A DNA stretch of 64,000 bases from Persicaria tinctoria (lineage: Eukaryota; Streptophyta; Magnoliopsida; Caryophyllales; Polygonaceae), in the NCBI GenBank assembly GCA_037127255.1, contig JBANSL010000013.1:66223688-66287687 (forward strand), read 5' to 3'. Position 1 is the first letter of the stretch. Every line of letters starts with the position of its first letter. The position numbers and the translations under genes are program-made. Positions 33,476-46,000 of this stretch are shown here, piece by piece. The notes under the pieces were generated by a model that searched no databases, was not told where the DNA came from, and was given only the letters and a program-made list of their open reading frames with translations.

Positions 33476-34293
33476 TAGAGAGGTCTTAGCCCTAGGTTTC
33501 CATTCATTCCTTAGGTTAGGATTCAAGACGATTTTAGTTGGAGATTGAGAGCCGTGTTCGTCATGAGCGGCTAAACTCTCTTCGTTCTACTTGCAATTTG
33601 AAGCTTTGTTTGAATTGAGTTATGAGTTTCTGAATCTTGTTCCTTAATTCCTATATTTGAATGTTTCAACTTCTTTACGCTTATTGATTGATTGTTTTGT
33701 TCTATCTTGTCTGATCAACTTGGTAGAATCAATTCAATTGCTAGGGTTTTGTAGATTCCAGATTGCGAACCTTAACTCAAGTGGCAAACTTATCCCTTTA
33801 GGGCTGATTGAACTAATTGGATGGGTAGAAAGTTAAATGTGTTGTTAAATCCCTCTTTAGGGACTGTAAATACCTTGGTTAATCTCTGAACTTACAGTTA
33901 TCAATTGGGTTAAATCCTTCTTTAGGGACTGTTCCATTGATAAGGGTTTCTAGGACTGATTGGACTAATAACTATATTAGGTCGGGACAAGGGCATTCAT
34001 AGGAAACCTAAAAGGACAAGATGAAGTTACAATATCAATTCAACAAAATAAAGTGGATAGTTGTAGGTAGAGCGATCTTCTCTAAATTGTTTTGCATCAA
34101 CTTATTCATAGTTTATTTTGTTTCCTTTATATTTCAATCACCCAAAACCCCCCATTTTCTACTAATTGGTAAATACACATTGCAAATGAATATTTGATTC
34201 TCCGTGGGATCGACCTCTTACTTACTTGTTATACTAGTTTGTAGGTTTGAGTTTTATTTTGACACAATTTACGCGACTAAAAACCGTTCATCA
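33476..34293 (+). repeat. Truncated 5' LTR
   Basis: Begins inside the LTR at the AGAGAGG.CTTAGCCCTAGG block and ends GTTCATCA, immediately before the primer site. Compared with the 3' LTR it shows scattered substitutions. Confidence 0.85.
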
Positions 34294-34296
34294 AAT

Positions 34297-34314
34297 TGGC
34301 GCCATTGCCGGGAA
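34297..34314 (+). promoter_or_regulatory. Primer-binding site, tRNA-Asp-like
   Basis: TGGCGCCATTGCCGGGAA starts 3 bp after the LTR and differs from the consensus at a few positions. It shows that this copy is read on the plus strand. Confidence 0.85.
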
Positions 34315-34422
34315 ATCAAGTTTATTTTTTTGTTTTGTGTATTTATTGATTTTTGTGCATATATTTAAGACGTTATGAACCTATCTTATGGTTCACGACA
34401 CCCTTGCTACTAACTTTTTAAG

Positions 34423-35112
34423 ATGTTGAGATTAGCGCAGTTTAAAGGTGAGAACTTTCACCAATACTTCAGTAGATTGCATGAGTATGTTGACGACCTT
34501 GGTTCATGGGGTTATCAATTCAGCATCCAAGATATGATTATGTGCATAATTGATGGGATGACTGTTGATACACGAGTGCTTGTTGAGCACCTGAGTAACA
34601 GAGGCCTGAAGCGGTTAGGAGGATTGTCGGGGTTGTGGGATTTTTTCTGTTATATGGATTACCATGTTGCACAAGAAGAATTGCTCACCACGTCTCCTCC
34701 GCCAATGGAGAACTCTGTCACATACCTGGAGGATCCATTCCATAGCCTTACACAAGGGTTGCTAGAGCACGCTGAGAGCAATAAGAACTTGGAGAATCAG
34801 ATGAACAAACTCATTCAAATTTTAAGTGCAAAAGGTGAGAAGGAAAGGGGCTTAGAAGAAGGAGTTGAATTCGTAACGGAGGTTGAAAATTCTGAGGAGC
34901 GGCAACCGCCGCAGGAGGGTGGCGATTGCCATACTGCTACTAATGAGCCCCCATCGACGTCTTCTTCTCTTGATTTTGAGAAACCCACCCCACCACCCCT
35001 TGAGGCTTTAAAGGATGCAAGAATGGAAGATCCTATCGAAGTCATTACACTTAGTTCATTCCCTTCTATGTGGTTTCAACATGACAATGACATGCCGAAT
35101 GAGGAGGAATAG
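34423..35112 (+). CDS. Gag-like protein of the TR-GAG element, 229 aa
   Basis: The ORF begins MLRLAQFKGENFHQYFSRLHEY, matching the 'F.GE.FH.YW.RF..Y' entry of a widespread plant gypsy gag family. A segment around YQFSIQDMIMCIIDGMTVDTRVLVEHL follows (family: 'C..VY.G....TR.LLE'), then WDFFCYMDYHVAQEEL. The second half is acidic and Pro/Glu-rich (EERQPPQEGGDCH, PTPPPLEALKDARMEDPIEV) with no zinc knuckle. The usual upstream half of the capsid domain is absent, because only 130 bp lies between primer site and ATG, so the protein is N-terminally short. A second small frame at 35158-35364, after a TAG, continues in similar acidic style. It could still make a Gag-like polypeptide, but I doubt that it works alone. 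Confidence 0.65.
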   Translation: MLRLAQFKGENFHQYFSRLHEYVDDLGSWGYQFSIQDMIMCIIDGMTVDTRVLVEHLSNRGLKRLGGLSGLWDFFCYMDYHVAQEELLTTSPPPMENSVTYLEDPFHSLTQGLLEHAESNKNLENQMNKLIQILSAKGEKERGLEEGVEFVTEVENSEERQPPQEGGDCHTATNEPPSTSSSLDFEKPTPPPLEALKDARMEDPIEVITLSSFPSMWFQHDNDMPNEEE

Positions 35113-35610
35113 GTTGCAAACAACGATAGTTTCTTAGATGATAGAGGAGATGGTCTAGTGCTTCTTGACTTGGAATCTCATGAGTCGACGCATGAGGTTA
35201 CATGTGATGGGTCTCCTACTCCATCTGCAACATCCATTATGAGCTCGCCCATTGATGAACTAGGTCTAGATCCATCAGCTGAGGCTCAAGAGGTAATAAA
35301 GGTAAAATTTTGCAATTTTGAAGGTAATGGTGATTATTTTGAACCTTTTGATTGTTATTTTTAATAGCCACCAACGAAACTGTGCTGGTGGTATCATATT
35401 CCTTCTGCAGAGAGTCAAGCTAGACTCTTTGATAGATTGAAAGGGTTTTTGAATTTCATATTTTATACTTTCAATTTATTGTGCTACGATGTTCTTTGTA
35501 AGATGTGTGCACAAGAATATGATAGGCTACTGAGGGTCTTGACGATGTCTAAGAGATAAGGTCTTGAGATTGAGAATAAGTCAAGCCAATGATATTAAAG
35601 AAAGGCGTTT
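35113..35610 (+). pseudogene. Decayed continuation of the gag-like frame
   Basis: 35158-35364 encodes 68 aa (MLLDLESHESTHEV..., ending FEPFDCYF). Just after its stop, the residues KLCWWYHIP and AQEYDRLLRVL can be read, a motif pair that often follows this gag family in plants. No enzyme domain appears. Confidence 0.45.
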
Positions 35611-35628
35611 CTCGGGTGGCAACCCGAG
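35611..35628 (+). promoter_or_regulatory. Perfect RNA hairpin in the untranslated part
   Basis: CTCGGGT-GGCA-ACCCGAG gives a 7-bp stem with a GGCA loop. It sits about 500 nt after the gag stop, in the position where related plant elements carry a similar GG.GGCAACCC block. The role is unknown; packaging or translation control is possible. Confidence 0.6.
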
Positions 35629-37275
35629 GTAAGTTTTAGTTATTTCAATTCCTAGTTAGCTAGTTTTCTTTTCAATAAATTAGGTTTTCCATTAGGCATT
35701 AGATAGTAGTTGTTTTTAGTTTTTGGATAGACTAACCTTTCAGGAAAGGTCGCTGCCTTTAATTCGCCGCAATGCTCATATCCGACCTATAGAGACCCAT
35801 CCACCACATTGTGAGTATTTTATTCATCTCTTCCTCTATTTTTGTGTGTTTTTGTTGTCTTTTATGTTTCATTGAGGACAATGAAAGGTTTAAGTGTGGG
35901 GGGAGGGATTGCATTGCATATAGATAGACTTTGCATATCATGTTTATGTATGTTATCATGTTTATTTATGTCTTTATATTTATTTTTACTCATATATCAC
36001 ATTTGAAAAAAAAATCACAAAAATACCATGCATTGTATTTAGGTGTTATTAACGATACTCATCTTGGTTTAGTTTGCCTCTAACTTATTTTTATGATCTT
36101 ATTGCATAAATCCCATGATTTCATTGAATTGCTTGAAAATGATTTTTGGAGCATGATTTGAGAATATAATTGAGCAAGTATGGTTCATAGTTGAGGCTAA
36201 ATTGAAATCTAGCAAAAAACATAACCCTTTGTGAGTTTGTTTTGGCCTTATAGGGACTTTACATATTATTCCCTTTTGCTTTTATTGTGTGATTATACTA
36301 TTCATATGTTTGTTTTTCATGACCGTATTGCACATGTTTGTTGCTTGTGAATTTCAAATGATTGAGGCATGTTTTCTTTAGCCATATTATACCTTATCTA
36401 CCCTTTGCATTATCCTTTGCTTGAAGCCCATCTGAGCCGTAAAGCCTATTCTTTTTTATAGCTCCACAAAAAAAGTATCCGGGAATTAGGAGGAGAATTG
36501 GTGAAAAATCTTTATGTTGAGTTGCTTTGAGTGGAGATGATGTATGTATGGTAGTGCATTGTGAGAGGCATAGCCGAAATAAGGTAACCCTTCTTGCATA
36601 ATAGAGATGACTTATTACTAGGGGCCTAAAGAGGATAAAATTCACTTAGGAGTAAAAGTCTAGTAAGCTTGGACCTAGGGAGGATAAAATTCAGTTGGGG
36701 CAAAAGTAAGCATAAAAGAAAATAAAAGAAGTCGTCATCCAAATGGAAAAATTGCATAAGTTGTGTGGCTATTGAAATCGAAGAGTGCTTATTGATGTGT
36801 ATTAGAGTTTATATTATTGGAATGGTTTGCGAACTATGGAAGTTATAGTGTTGTTTTGGTTGGTTGTTGTTCCCTTTTCTCGGATTTTTAGCACCACAAG
36901 CCTAAATATTTCTCATGCCTTATGTTCCTACCAAAGCCCCATTACAACCCTATAAAAGTCCTCATGATGTTGTTTGCAAGTGATAACTTTCACGGTGTAT
37001 AGAGCATTTTGGATTGAGTTGAGAGTTGGACTTTAAAGCCTAAACACATGAGAGCTAGAGTGAAACACATTATCCCGATGAGGTTGGATTAAATTTGCCT
37101 TTACTATTGGATCACTCATATATTTTCTAGGATATTTGTTCTCTTATTCATGTCTCCTATTGCTTGATGTTTCTTTTCTAAAACTATAGCATGAAGATCT
37201 TATTTGTGGGGTGATTAATTCTACATTTGTTTTTGATTGATTGAGGACAAGCAAAAGCTTAAGTATGGGAGAGTT
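35629..37275 (+). other. 3' untranslated part of the TR-GAG element with two purine tracts
   Basis: An internal tract AAGTGTGGGGGGAGGG lies at about 35891-35907 after TGAGGACAATGAAAGG. The terminal tract AAGTATGGGAGAGTT (37261-37275) follows TTGAGGACAAGCAAAAGCTT. Between them is about 1.35 kb without ORFs. Confidence 0.75.
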
Positions 37276-38945
37276 TGATGGCATGCATTTAGATGGTCAT
37301 AATAGGTTGCATTTAGTTTAGTTATGATGCATATCATGCATGGTTTAAGTACAATTTGCATATTTGCTCTCTATGTTGTTGGAGTCGGAATCTACACGCT
37401 TTTATTAATTATTTCAGGTAATGGTGGATCTGAGGAGGAGACATGAGTTTATAACGCATTGGATGAGACAGTCTAGTTGATCGAAGAAGCTTACATAGAG
37501 ACCTCAAGAGGTCCTGAGAAGAAGAAGCGAGCCTAAACGAATAACAAGTTTGTAGAAGTTATCGACAGACATGCTGAACTTGTTTTGCACTTTCTGGAGG
37601 CCTCGGTTATCCGATTGACTATTATGACAATGCGTTGGAAAGCTCTTTCATAGAGATACAACTTTCTTTTTGACGTCAAGAGCTGATTCAAAGTAGATTT
37701 TTCGTAAAAGACCATTGCAGCGGGCGCAGCACATATGCCGCGACCACAACACATCAATGAGGCAGCGGCCGCCGCATTTGCTCAAAGCGACGCGTTTTGC
37801 GTTTGGCGACAATTTTTTCTATCCAAAACCCTATTTATTCTATCTTTGTCTTTTTGGCCGACCTTGGACACGTAATTGGAGGAGATTAGAGAGGGCTTAG
37901 CCCTAGGTTTCCATTCATTCCTTATGTTAGGATTCAAAACGATTTTAGTTGGAGATTGAGAGCCATGTTCGTCATGGGCGGCTAAACTCTCTTCGTTCTA
38001 CTTGCAATTTGAAGCTTTGTTTGGATTGAGTTGTGAGTTTCTGAATCTTGTTCCTTAATTCCTATATTTGAATGTTTCAACTTCTTTGCGCTTATTGATT
38101 TATTGTTGTGTTCTATCTTGTCAGATCAACTTGGTATAATCAATTCAATTTCTAGGGTTTTGTAGATTCCTGATTGCGAACCTTAACCCAAGTGGAAAAC
38201 TTATCCCTTTAGGGCTTATTGAACTAATTGAATGGGTAGGAAGTTGAATGTGTTGTTAAATCCCTCTTTAGGGACTGCAAATACCTTGGTTAATCTCTGA
38301 ACTTAAAGCTATCAATTGGGTTAAATCCTTCTTTATGGATTGTTCGGTTGATAAGGGTTTCTAGGACTGATAGGACTAGTAACTATATTAGGTTGGGACA
38401 AGGGCATTCATAGGAAACCTAAAAGGACAAGAGGAAGTTACAATATCAATTCAACCAAATAAAGTGGATAGTTGTAGTTAGAGCGATCTTCTCTAAATTG
38501 TTTTGCATCAACTTGTTCATAGTTTATTTTGTTTCCTTTCTATTTCAATCCCCCAAAAACCTCCCTTTTCTACTAATTGGTAAATACACATTGCAAAGAA
38601 ATACTCCCTCCGTTCAACAAAACTTGACGTTTTACTATTCATGCACGCTTTTTTAGGAGCTAAAAACTATATAAAATATCGACTTTTTAAATAATATTTT
38701 TTAACAATTTCGTAGTTATTATTAATAAGTACAAGCTTGTTAAAATTTTTTTTTAAAAAAATGAATATTTTATATAGTTTTTATCATTCTAAAAAAGCGT
38801 GCGTGAATAGTAAACGACAAGTTTTGTTGAACGGAGGGAGTACTTGATTCTCTGTGTGGGATCGACCTCTTACTTACTTGCTATACTAGTTTGTAGTTTT
38901 GAGTTTTATTTTGATACGGTTTACGCGACTAAAAACCGTTCATCA
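37276..38945 (+). repeat. 3' LTR of the TR-GAG element
   Basis: Starts TGATGGCATGC and ends GTTCATCA. It is interrupted by a Stowaway MITE at 38604-38840. Comparison with the 5' LTR (…AATGAATATTTGATTC) shows the empty site. Confidence 0.88.
38604..38840. mobile_element. Stowaway (Tc1/mariner) MITE in the 3' LTR
   Basis: CTCCCTCCGTTCAACAAAAC at the left end and its inverse at the right end, flanked by TA at 38602-38603 and 38841-38842. Length 237 bp, internally AT-rich with long inverted homology (CTAAAAACTATATAAAATAT words). Confidence 0.95.
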
Positions 38946-39257
38946 TTACCCTGCCAAAGTGTTAACCATTCCGGAATGACTCACTGGAAAGGACTTGCGG
39001 GTAGTACCCAAAGGTCCCCAGTTCGAACCCCGGATATGACTGCTCTTTATTTAAAAATTCAAGGTATGCCTTGACTAGTATGGTAATAAAAATGTCTTTC
39101 TTTTTAATCTTTTGATAATCCTATTGACATTCATTTGTTATTAAATTTATGACAGATTATTAAAACTCGTATCTTAATTATTTACAAAACGTATCTTTTT
39201 TTTTGGCATAATCAAGATTTTTTTACCTTGAGTTATTTTATCCAATAATAATAATAA
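38946..39257 (+). other. Spacer with tRNA-like promoter boxes (possible SINE head)
   Basis: TGACTCACTGG at 38977-38987 resembles an A box, and AGTTCGAACCC at 39020-39030 a B box, 33 nt downstream. Folding as a full tRNA is not convincing and no SINE tail is visible. Confidence 0.3.
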
Positions 39258-39259
39258 TA

Positions 39260-39493
39260 CTCCATTTGATCCAAAATACACGTCGTTTGACTTTCTTACA
39301 CGTATTTTAAGAAGCTAAAAACTATATAAAATATCAATTTTTTTAAATTATTTTTTTAGAAATTAATATTTGTTGGTAATAAGTATTAACTTGTAAAAAA
39401 ATAATTATAAAAAAGTTAACATTTTATATAGTTTTTAGCTCCTTAAAATACGTGTTAAAAAGTCAAACGACGTGTATTTTGGATCGGAGGTAG
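39260..39493. mobile_element. Stowaway MITE, second copy
   Basis: Left end CTCCATTTGATCCAAAATAC; right end inverse CTACCTCCGATCCAAAATAC; TA at 39258-39259 and 39494-39495. Length 234 bp. It shares the internal CTAAAAACTATATAAAATAT block with the copy at 38604. Confidence 0.92.
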
Positions 39494-39494
39494 T

Positions 39495-39497
39495 AAT

Positions 39498-39551
<54 letters not shown>

Positions 39552-39560
39552 AATAATAAT
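39495..39560. repeat. (AAC)n microsatellite running into (AAT)n
   Basis: About 18 AAC units followed by a few AAT units, directly at the right flank of the Stowaway MITE. Confidence 0.97.
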
Positions 39561-39640
39561 AGAGTTAGCTTTGTTATCGCTAAGGGAGTGGACGCCTAGA
39601 TAATATCTTCGTTGGCCACTAATTTCTTGTAAATACTTTT

Positions 39641-39647
39641 TATAATA

Positions 39648-39722
<75 letters not shown>
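39641..39722. repeat. (AAT)n microsatellite
   Basis: About 26 units with one interruption. The polytyrosine-like translation here is an artefact of the repeat. Confidence 0.97.
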
Positions 39723-39779
39723 GTGTTGTGATATTGATGAATTATTCACCTCCTACTACTGTACCTGTTGCGGCTCCTT

Positions 39780-39919
39780 TGTATTACATCCCTTACAACC
39801 TTCAATTAGTTTTGATCATATTAGGTCAATCTTGCCTATAAAATGCGATGTACCCACTCATTAACTAGATACACTTGAGAATATACAATTAATACAATCA
39901 GAGCATTTCATACATAAAC
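39780..39919 (+). repeat. Possible 3' half of a copia LTR
   Basis: Contains a TATA-like CTATAAAATG at 39836, a transcript-start-like region and an AATACAATC end, as in many copia LTRs. It ends at the TAAAC target of the 39920 insertion. The copia-type gag on the far side of that insertion (52293) could be its former interior. Confidence 0.3.
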
Positions 39920-42900
39920 TATAACGGCCCGAGATTATGATTCCCGATTTACGTTTCGAGGGATAAAACCCCTCGTTAGGATCTTGCGCTCCGAGTACAG
40001 GTTGAAGGTTTGAAACAAAAGATTTGTACTTTAAAGCGGGATTTCGCACCCAAATCCTGAAGGTCCGTTGGAGACCCCGGGGTAAACCCCTGTACCTGTC
40101 ATAAGTCTACAACGCAGAAAACCGTTTATTATGCAAAGGACTTAAGTTTTGAAAACGATACAACCAGTGCCACGGCAAGGCCGGGTCAACAGAGTATAAG
40201 TAGGAAGAAATCCCAAAAAGTGTAAATCTGGTGAAGTCAGAGTTCAACACTCACTCTCCGCCATATGAATGGACCCCGTCATAACAGCACGAAATCAAGG
40301 AGCGAAACGGGTACCTGAATCTAAAAAAAAAAGGGGGATCTGGGTCAATCATCAGGTCACTCATGCGCGTGTGTAAACACACTCTAAGAGGCATATAATA
40401 AGCATCATATCCCTAAGATGAAATGTGTAATGCAATGCGGAAATTAAATCACATATACATATATACTGACAGTTTAATATAATGCAGGAAGCGATAAATG
40501 GATCCAAACCGAACGCCAAGTGGCATGTCCCTTTCCTACCTCCACCCCCCCCCCCCTTCCGATAGGGCGGAGACTGGCCAGTTCGGTGCTATAGCATAGC
40601 AATTTCCTCGTGGTGGTGCACAAACCATGGCATCATCATATCATATCATCTCATCGCTTGCCCGATGGTGTTGGGCTATCATATCATGCTCATATAGACT
40701 CGATTGACTCAGGGTACCCGATGAGGCTGGGCTACCCTATGACCCTAGCAAAGACTCTAGGATTATCACAGATAACGGCCGTTCTCTTGCAAGGACATAT
40801 AGCAATCATATGATTTTCATTTTAGCTCCTAAGCGTGATTCTAAGTCGTATGGTGCATGGTAACTAGCCTACTATATAACACCCAGTGCATAGAGCGCCC
40901 ATCATGAGTAAGTTCAAAGAACTTACCTGGAGAGCGCAGAATCCAAACAATGATCAGCAATGGCAAGCAATCCAACATATCAGAGATCACCTAGTAATCC
41001 CATAAATAGCATAATAAGTCTAAGTCTAATTTACACAAAGCACACAAGTCACATATGAAACATATAAGATACACACACATATGATAACTCAACCATCTTG
41101 TCATTATTAACATTATCATCTCATCTTCAATTCTCATCTTGTCTCATCATATCTCATAAATTAACATCTTTCTCAATTCGATCATAACATCATCCTCATC
41201 AGCTCATGACAACCTCCATATCATACTTAGCCAATTTCACATATTACCGGTTCATATTTACACTTGGCATACATATATATATATATCATCAAACATCATA
41301 ATATCTAACATTTAATCTCATATAGTAAATCACCGCAAGTCATGCTATTAGTCACACATATCATGTCGTTAGTCAAACACTCATATTATCATGCTAGTTA
41401 ATCATCGAATAAGTCTTATTCCCAAGTTAGTTCCAAAACCATTTCAAATCCGAAGTAAACAGTTAAGAGTTCCGACCCTTGAAAACACTCGCTAAATCCC
41501 TTTTTTAATTTATTTATTAAATCACTTTTCAACCTTTTATAAAATCTCTAAAATAATATTTTATACCTTTAAATCCTAATATAATATTATATAATAATTT
41601 AAATACCGCTAATTAGTTAAATAAATAAACGGATAACCCGAACCGAACCAAACCGAAACCGCCACATCTAAACCCAACCGGTTAAATAATAATCATATTT
41701 ATATATAATGTTGGTAAAAGGAGGGGCCCCACACGAGCCATGTCATCTTCTTCTTCCTCCTTCAGAAAACAAAAGGAAGCCCGCCCGCGCTTGGTCGATG
41801 GAGCTCGACCCCGCCGGCGACGTCTTGGCCGCGCACCCAGCCGTGGCTCATCCGGACTTGCCCAGCTCGGACCCTCGCACCTCTCTCCTCGTGTTCGCTG
41901 CTCGCCCTCTCGCACACGCTCAGTCAGCCTCGCCTCTCACGCTCACGGCCTCGCTCTCGAGATCGCCGGAGCTCTCGAGCTCGCCCGACTGCCCACACTC
42001 AGCTCTCGCTCACCCCCCAACTATTCTAAGCATCGAAAGGAGGAACGAAATCGAACGAGAAATGAAATGAGGCTTGGAAGCTCACCGACATGTTCGCGAC
42101 TTCGGAGCGCTCGATCGGAGTTCTGGGCTTTGTCGGTGGCTCTCGATGGCTCGTCGGACCTGCTTCGGACATGGGTGAGTGTGATGGAGGAGCTCTGGCG
42201 TGATTTCGATCGAAAACGGAAGAGAATCGCTTAGCAGAACGTGGCTTATGCTAAACAGGGAAACGACGGTTCGGTGGCTCGTCGGCAGCGCTGGGCAGCT
42301 TCTGGATGGCTCCGGTGGTTCCTGGGAACTCGTGGACGTCGAAGGAGGTGCGGAATGGTGCTGATGTCGCTGCCCTACAAGAGGCAAAGAGGGACGTGGT
42401 GGGAATGACGGTTCAGGGCTCGGGAAAGAAAACAGAGGAGCGAAAGTGAGGAGAGCTCGGGGATGCTGGTGGCGCCTCGGTGGTGGTGATCGGTAACGGG
42501 GGTGAAGGTGACGATGGTGGCGGACCCGTGGAGGAGAGCAGGTGGTGGTGAAGGTGATGCGTGATGAAGATGGCGAAGTCGGCGAGGGTGATGTCGAAGG
42601 CGCGAGGAGCAGGTGAAGGTATGGTGATGATTGAATGAATGAATGACCGGGGGAGGGGTGGATTGAATTTGAAGGGTAAGGTGAGTGATGGGAGTGGGTG
42701 AGGGATAGAGTGTGGGAATGCTTAAAACCAATACCCGAAAATAAATCACGAATACGCAAATTTCAAATCCCGAAATTAGTTCTTGACTGTTATTTTTTTT
42801 TTGAATCCCGCTTTCTCAACCAATTAGATTTTTAAAATCGACAAGGATATCGCCATCCGATAATTATTTTGAATTTTTTTGAGGTAAAATGATGGAAATT

Positions 42901-43018
42901 ATTCGTCAAATTTTAGATTCCGGTCGGAATCCGCTAAACGAGTTTTAAAACCGATTAAATTTCATTTTTAATTCTCTTTTTCCGAAAAATTAGGATTTGA
43001 AAAATCCGAGCCTTTACA
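39920..43018 (-). repeat. 3' LTR of the LARD-like element
   Basis: Plus-strand ends TATAACGGCCC and CCTTTACA. It includes a poly-C run near 40545 (12-13 bases), the CCCTATGACCCTAGC block, AT-rich middle and a Ser/Pro/His-rich pseudo-ORF region at 42082-42759. That pseudo-ORF is open in both LTRs but varies as DNA, not as protein. Confidence 0.93.
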
Positions 43019-46000
43019 TCATCCACCTCTAAAAACAAGTCTCGTCCCCGAGACTAAAATCATTTTAACACAGGGGAGGAAGTTTGAAATCGGTGAGTCC
43101 AAGGATCATGCCCTTGATCCCGTGAACACCTCATAAGTGCCCTATGAGATCCTCACAGTACCGTTGCCGTGATCATAATATTCCCAATAGACCGTAGTAA
43201 GAATGTAATATGGGCCCCTACCACATCCTTACGCCGACTCTTTGGCCATATCATAACTCAAATACTTGTATCCACTTCGTGGGGCGTTAAAATGAAAACT
43301 AGAGTCACATTAGTTTCTTAAAATCCAAGTTAGTCTCTTTTAAAACACCATTCAAAATTCCTTAAACCGATGTTAATCAAGCAATCTTCAAATTTCAGGA
43401 GGTGGAAACATCCACCTCTAAGGCTAATCCCAATTTTCTTCCTAGGTTCCAAGTCTGAATCAAATTCATCAATTCTGTTCTATCATACTAGCAATTCCAA
43501 TTCAAGGCATCATATATCATAGCAATCGTTCAACATAGCAATCATATCACACATTCATAATAAGGTCATAATCATGTCACCTATAGTCACATACCATAAC
43601 ATATCTAGCATAGTATCATTCGGAGTAGGATTCGTCACATCATATCAATCAGGTAAGCACATCATATCAATCAAGTAAGCACATCATACTCATGCTACTG
43701 CCAAACGTCATTAATTAGAGGCAAACAAGTACTTCCGTACACTAGCATTCCATCGAGTTCAGGGGATAACTATGTTAGTACTAACAGTTCACTATTGTCA
43801 ACCACAATACATCATAGAATCAACATCGTCTATAGCATAGAATTCGCCCCACATTCAGCCCCAAGTAAAGAATACGTTATATCACATCCTCAAGAGAACC
43901 TGCTTATAACTACCAATCATGACAAGACACGACCACTACCCATCAACTCTTGCATTAAGATCAACTTCACCGAGGTCTACCAACTCAAATCCGATACTAA
44001 TTCTAAATACCATTGCATTCTGCTTAGCTTACAACTCTCTAGCTTTATAACTATCCGCAATTTCAAGGCTTACATCACAACCAATTACTAGGTACCCTAA
44101 CTCTTATGCCATCAATCCATCTAGAGATCAATCTACTTCAATATCCAAAGCCCAAGTCCTAACCTTTCACTCAACCATCTAAAATCCACATCCCGGAGCT
44201 CACAATTTCCCAATTCCCTATTCTGTCAAGTTCAACACCTCGTCCATCTACCAAGACTCCCTATCAAGCACACCCTCATCATAGGGGTTTCCTACTAGTC
44301 TCATCATTACCCTTAAGGAGAAATCTCAAGTCGCCTTAGTACTCAAATCTTACCTTACTAACTTAAACTCAAGCCCTCAACTGGATCTCTAATACGATCC
44401 ATCTAGGGTTCCTTAACAATCTTGCTTATCCTACCCAAGCTCTCAAGAATCCATCTACCTATCATCCCTCGAAGAGTTATCTAGAATCACCTTGCCACAC
44501 GGATTACTTTCCCCGCACTGCTAAGCACCCTCACTAGTCATCCACCTCTAAGAACCCAACTCCTACTGACCATCTCACACATGACATTCTCATCCTTATA
44601 TCCTTGACATTACCCACGTATATACTCAAGGACTAACCACAGATTCTACCTACTTATCCCATTTCCAATCCCATGAAACCTGAACCAATCACGACTCCTC
44701 AAGTTGGCCTACTCTAGGTCCTCATCCCTTCACTTCCCAACTCGCCTCAAGCTATACCACTACTTCACCATGAAGCCTTAGGCCTAAAGCCTCTATCCAT
44801 CAGTCACTAATCCCAAGGGAAATTTATGCCTTTCTAAACCGAGTTACCCACGTCACTGAAATGTTACCAATCTCACACAATTCTCCAACCGATAGAATTC
44901 CCAACATCCTCTAGTTAGATTAGCTTCCACAATTCCACACGTTCCCAAATCCATACTCAGAATCTCCCTATCTTGAACCTAAAGCAATTAGTTCTACAAG
45001 CAACCTCAACAACATTCTCGCCTAGTTGCCAACCTTTTCTCGAAGGTTCACTCACAACTTCGCCACACATTACCAAACTCACCTAAACGACCCCAATTAC
45101 ACATCTCACCTATATTCCTCATATGAACGACCTAGTCCCAATGATCGATGATTTCCCATGAACCCCATACTTCTCCTCCTTAGCAACTCTCCAACTCTAT
45201 CCTTTACCAAAATTTCTCCCAATCATAGCACATACATCCTAGTCCCAAATTCTACGATTCCTCACACCTTTCTTAGTCGATCAACCTTACGCTGCCCAAA
45301 CTTTGCTTCTAGGCTACCTAGACACTACCCTTAGCACACCAACCCGCCTAATAGCACTTCCACTATCAGAACTCCTTGACCACTCCTAGCCTATCTAGCC
45401 ACCTCTAGAACTATCCAACTGCCTATACTCACACCCACTCTTAAGGTCACCCTCATGGAACTAGTCTAGACTTCAACCTTTACTCTCCTATCCTAAACGC
45501 TCACACCACGCATCCACTACCTACCGACACTTCTAGCAAGGACATCTCCCTCAAAATCTCAACATACTAGCCTCACTCCCTACCTAAGACCTACCTGGAA
45601 GCTCATCTATACTCACGGACCACTATCTTCAACACATCCCAACTCACTCGGCTCTACTCAAACTAACGCATCATTTCTGCACCCCATCTCACAAAACCAA
45701 AGACCCAATCCGAAGACCTCAATCCACCTGCCACTTTTCGACCCGTCTCACCGAAGAATCTCACGACTCAAGCTCAAGAAGAAAGCACTACCATATATAT
45801 AACCCATAATCTATTTACCAGGAAATCGGTACATCAAGCATCGAGGCACAACATCAGAGAAACAAGTTAGTTAGACAATCACTTGCCACCAGTTTAGCAT
45901 ATTAGTCATCGCACGCCCATTTATGTCAACTCCAGGCCTACTGCACTACGCCCATTCCAATTGGTATAGAAGAATTCACGATTTGAATGAAGAACGCCCT

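Larger units (their letters stand above)
33476..38945 (+). mobile_element. Gag-only Ty3/gypsy element (TR-GAG type), 5' LTR truncated
   Basis: The 3' LTR (37276-38945) matches 33476-34293, the surviving last 0.8 kb of the 5' LTR. A tRNA-Asp-like primer site, a gag-like ORF, a hairpin, an internal purine tract and the terminal polypurine tract (AAGTATGGGAGAGTT) lie between. There is no protease, RT or integrase. LTR and 3' region share words with the two palindrome-rich elements (for example GCGTTGGAAAGCTCTTT), placing it in the same clade, but it carries no TCGATATCGA groups. Confidence 0.87.

Noticed and set aside
39435..39749. ORF with poly-Tyr and poly-Val runs
   Set aside because: Translation of the (AAT)n and (AAC)n microsatellites.
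42082..42759. Ser/Pro/His-rich minus-strand ORF of 225 codons, repeated at 50276-50953
   Set aside because: It lies inside both LTRs of the LARD-like element. The two copies are alike only because the LTRs are; composition is simple and no domain is visible.
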